Position numbers and translations under genes: made by a program. This document shows, piece by piece, positions 32,988-34,936 of a stretch of DNA of 34,936 nucleotides (positions within the stretch are counted from its first letter, which is position 1; the number at the start of each line of letters is the position of its first letter). Location: the NCBI GenBank assembly GCA_026388365.1, contig JAPLJW010000257.1:1-34936 (forward strand), given 5' to 3'. This DNA comes from Deltaproteobacteria bacterium (lineage in GTDB: Bacteria; Desulfobacterota; Syntrophia; Syntrophales; UBA5619). The notes beneath the pieces are model-generated. The model was not told where the DNA came from. It searched no databases and saw only the letters and a list, made by a program, of their open reading frames with translations.

Positions 32988-33013
32988 TTAATGACATGAC
33001 GAATTAATGACAT
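32988..33013. repeat. direct repeat TTAATGACAT upstream of the aminotransferase promoter
   Basis: TTAATGACAT occurs at 32988-32997 and 33004-33013, 16 bp apart start to start, just upstream of the -35 box. This position would suit an activator. Confidence 0.4.
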
Positions 33014-33085
33014 TCTTGAGTTGCGTTTTCTGACCGGGCGGGCAATGGGTGAAAACATGCATCACGAAACGTACGACTTCCCGAG

Positions 33086-34093
33086 TCAACCCTTCAGGGC
33101 TCTCATGATTTCCGGTGCACGTCCGGCGCTCCCCAGGACATCCCGATTTTTACGGCCATACATCGCCCGGAGGGCTTCCCTGGCAGGACCCAGATACTTT
33201 CTCGGATCGAATTCCTCCGGCTTCCGGGAAAATATTTCGCGGATCTTCGCCGTCATGACGATCCTCCCGTCAGAATCGATATTGATCTTGCAGACGGCCG
33301 AACGGGCGGCCTCACGGAGCTGCTCCTCGGGGATTCCCACGGAATCCTTCAGGCTGCCGCCGTAGCGGTTGATCGTCTCCACGGCATCCTGCGGGATGGA
33401 GGAAGAGCCGTGCAGGACAATCGGGAATCCGGGAATGCGCCGTTCGATTTCATGGAGGATGTCCAGACGGATGCGCGGCGATTGACCCACCTTGAATTTG
33501 TATGCCCCGTGGGAGGTTCCGATGGAAATGGCGAGGGAGTCCACTCCCGTCCGCGAGACAAAATCCTCCACCTCTTCGGGACGCGTATAGGTATGGCTTT
33601 CTGCGGCGACCTCGTCCTCCACGCCGGCCAGAACGCCCAGTTCACCCTCGACCGTGACGTCGTGAAGATGGGCAAAATCGACGACCTTGCGCGTCAAGGC
33701 TGCGTTTTCTTTGTAAAGCAGATGGGAACCGTCGATCATGACGGAGGAAAATCCCGATTCGATGCAGGACACGCAGAGGTCATAAGAATCGCCGTGATCC
33801 AGATGAAGGACGATCGGGATCTCCCCGGTCGCTTTCTCCGCGGCTTCCCGCTTCATCATCTCGACTGCGCCATGCGCCATATGGCTCAGCAGCGTCCGGT
33901 CCGCATAATCCCTGGCCCCTTTCGAAACCTGGATGATGACGGGCGACTGGGTTTCCAGGCAGGCCATAATGATCGCCTGGAGCTGTTCCATGTTATTGAA
34001 ATTGTATGCCGGAACAGCGAAGCCCCCTTGTACGGCAGCGGCAAACATCACCTTTGTATTGACGATGCCGAGCGATGTGAAATGGACGCTCAT
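33086..34093 (-). CDS. fba: class II fructose-bisphosphate aldolase
   Basis: A 335-aa zinc-dependent aldolase that interconverts fructose 1,6-bisphosphate with glyceraldehyde 3-phosphate and dihydroxyacetone phosphate in glycolysis and gluconeogenesis. Motifs are FAVPAYNFNNMEQLQAI, VLHLDHGDSYD (catalytic Asp and a zinc His), MIDGSHLLYKEN, VEGELGVLAG (zinc Glu), SIGTSHGAYKF (zinc His), VLHGSSSIP (zinc His) and KINIDSDGR (phosphate binding). Length is normal for the class. The start is unambiguous, with AAGGAGG four bases before ATG 34093. It is co-directional with the aminotransferase but separated from it by 234 bp. Confidence 0.93.
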   Translation of the reverse strand: MSVHFTSLGIVNTKVMFAAAVQGGFAVPAYNFNNMEQLQAIIMACLETQSPVIIQVSKGARDYADRTLLSHMAHGAVEMMKREAAEKATGEIPIVLHLDHGDSYDLCVSCIESGFSSVMIDGSHLLYKENAALTRKVVDFAHLHDVTVEGELGVLAGVEDEVAAESHTYTRPEEVEDFVSRTGVDSLAISIGTSHGAYKFKVGQSPRIRLDILHEIERRIPGFPIVLHGSSSIPQDAVETINRYGGSLKDSVGIPEEQLREAARSAVCKINIDSDGRIVMTAKIREIFSRKPEEFDPRKYLGPAREALRAMYGRKNRDVLGSAGRAPEIMRALKG

Positions 34094-34273
34094 ATCCCCT
34101 CCTTATTGAAAGACATGTCCGTGAAACACGGCAAACAATCCGACGGTGTTATGGTCCCACATGTTTTTCGGACCATCCTCCTGTTTATTTCATATCATGC
34201 GGTCGTCACGACGGCAACACCTTTTCCGCACCTTTTCCGCGGCTCTTTTCCGTTCCGGTCGATGACATCTTCC

Positions 34274-34302
34274 TTGACAAAACGGCTTTTTCTCCATAGT
34301 AA
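34274..34302 (+). promoter_or_regulatory. candidate promoter of the glutaredoxin-FTR operon
   Basis: TTGACA (34274-34279), a 17-bp spacer and TAGTAA (34297-34302). The -35 is perfect and the -10 weak. It implies a leader of about 150 nt containing the hairpin at 34359-34378. Confidence 0.42.
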
Positions 34303-34358
34303 ACAGTCAATGATACTCGGTTGAAAATTCCGTTGCGGAGATGGGGATCGAAACGCAC

Positions 34359-34378
34359 GCCGGGTTGGTCAACCCGGC
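34359..34378 (+). other. strong leader hairpin before the glutaredoxin gene
   Basis: GCCGGGTTGGTCAACCCGGC forms an uninterrupted 8-bp stem with a GGTC loop. No T-run follows, so it is not a classic terminator. It lies about 85 bp before the glutaredoxin start, within the predicted leader. Confidence 0.5.
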
Positions 34379-34461
34379 AGTTCTGGATCGCCTGTCCGTG
34401 TACGCGAATGTAAAACAAACATCTTTATGCTTAAACATTCGGAACAGACAGGAGACAGACC

Positions 34462-34707
34462 ATGACCGTGAAAATGTATACGCTGAGCACATGCGGCCAC
34501 TGCAAGGCGGCGAAGCAATTCATGGCAGACCACGCGGTTGCCCATGAATTCAACGACGTGGACCTTCTATCCGGTGAAGCGAGAAAATCCACCTTGGATG
34601 AGATTCGGAAATACAATCCCGGTTGCAGCTTCCCGACCATTCTGATCGGAGACACGGTAATCATCGGGTTCAATGAGAATGCAATCCGGGAGGCCCTCGG
34701 TCTATGA
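34462..34707 (+). CDS. glutaredoxin-family thiol-disulfide oxidoreductase
   Basis: An 81-aa glutaredoxin-fold protein. The redox-active CGHC (residues 11-14) follows the first beta strand (VKMYTLST), FPTILIGD supplies the cis-Pro, and the C-terminal GFNENAIREALGL matches small glutaredoxin/NrdH-like proteins. AGGAG is 7 nt before ATG 34462. Its stop codon overlaps the start of the ferredoxin:thioredoxin reductase gene (ATGA), so the two are translationally coupled. The reductase may therefore reduce this protein using ferredoxin electrons; this is inferred from context. Confidence 0.88.
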   Translation: MTVKMYTLSTCGHCKAAKQFMADHAVAHEFNDVDLLSGEARKSTLDEIRKYNPGCSFPTILIGDTVIIGFNENAIREALGL

Positions 34708-34936
34708 CGGCCGTACAGCTCTACGAGATGCTTCGGAAGATTCAGGAGCCTATGGGGTATTTTTTCAACCGGGAGCGGGAAAAGGTTTTTGACCTCCTGA
34801 ACGCCCTTCTCCTCAACCGCGACCGCTACGGCTACATGTGCTGCCCCTGCCGCCTGGCATCCGGGGATCGCGAATGGGACCGGGACATCATATGCCCCTG
34901 CGCCTATCGGGACGAGGACATCCGGGAATACGGCCG
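34704..34936 (+). CDS. ferredoxin:thioredoxin reductase catalytic subunit-like (3' truncated by window edge)
   Basis: The frame opens at ATG 34704, overlapping the glutaredoxin stop, and remains open to the window end (77 codons visible). The N-terminus is MTAVQLYEMLRKIQEPMGYF. It has the FTR catalytic motifs MCCPCRLASG and DIICPCAYRDEDIREYG. FTR beta subunits use these Cys pairs to hold a [4Fe-4S] cluster next to an active-site disulfide, and reduce thioredoxin-like proteins with ferredoxin electrons. The final CxC motif lies beyond the window. The neighbouring glutaredoxin is a likely partner. Confidence 0.88.
   Translation, partial: MTAVQLYEMLRKIQEPMGYFFNREREKVFDLLNALLLNRDRYGYMCCPCRLASGDREWDRDIICPCAYRDEDIREYG

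Larger units (their letters stand above)
34094..34461. other. divergent intergenic region between fba and the glutaredoxin gene
   Basis: This 368-bp gap holds a promoter candidate for the glutaredoxin gene and a strong hairpin (both listed separately). Near fba there is a small palindrome, CCGTG-AAA-CACGG (34119-34131). No ORF here has a recognisable product. Confidence 0.45.

Noticed and set aside
34320..34400. Possible tRNA-like fold around the strong hairpin
   Set aside because: There is no acceptor stem, anticodon arm or T-loop consensus; only one hairpin is supported.

Overview
The window reads as a moderately GC-rich bacterial chromosome from a strictly anaerobic deltaproteobacterium (Desulfobacterota), most likely a Syntrophales-type syntroph. 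This placement is inferred from gene content: an spd-type elongation factor G related to the mitochondrial form, a class 1B PyrD/PyrK pair, a glutaredoxin next to ferredoxin:thioredoxin reductase, a DUF6125 protein, and dispersed palindromic TGTCATTCCCGCG elements. No rRNA, tRNA, CRISPR array or intact insertion sequence was seen.

Left part (1-11811). A 5'-truncated MTA/SAH deaminase converges on a GH57-glycogen synthase fusion gene. That gene diverges from hrpA (DEAH RNA helicase), and good promoters lie between them. A minus-strand operon follows. It encodes a MinD/FlhG-like ATPase, a degenerate J-domain protein with a RodZ-type helix-turn-helix, and a degenerate J-domain protein with one membrane segment and a periplasmic SPOR domain. 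It looks like an uncharacterised envelope or cell-division positioning module. A DUF6125 gene stands alone upstream of it.

Central part (11916-18238). A long minus-strand directon runs PTS EIIA-EIIB-EIIC, rimI, pyrK, pyrD, a glyoxalase-like metallo-hydrolase, sixA, an RNase Z-like hydrolase, and a 42-codon remnant of a radical SAM protein. The mannose-type PTS has no EIID, and a 13-bp tandem repeat abuts its promoter. Two plus-strand genes follow: a metallo-hydrolase with a C-terminal winged helix, and an EFR1-type flavodoxin/ferredoxin. The second is strikingly AT-rich and looks transferred.

Right part (20386-34936). An AddB/RecC-like and AddA/RecB-like nuclease-helicase pair is followed by a decayed recD fragment. 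Next come a small membrane protein and an MFS transporter on the plus strand. On the minus strand are a RecA/KaiC-like ATPase, EF-G, a class V aminotransferase with its own terminator, and class II fructose-bisphosphate aldolase. The window ends in a plus-strand, translationally coupled glutaredoxin and ferredoxin:thioredoxin reductase.

The most unusual structural signal is a family of palindromic elements. Two copies sit in frame inside conserved genes (hrpA and addB), each adding an extra peptide without breaking the reading frame. A third copy is a solo hairpin inside the PTS operon, and a fourth is degenerate and intergenic.
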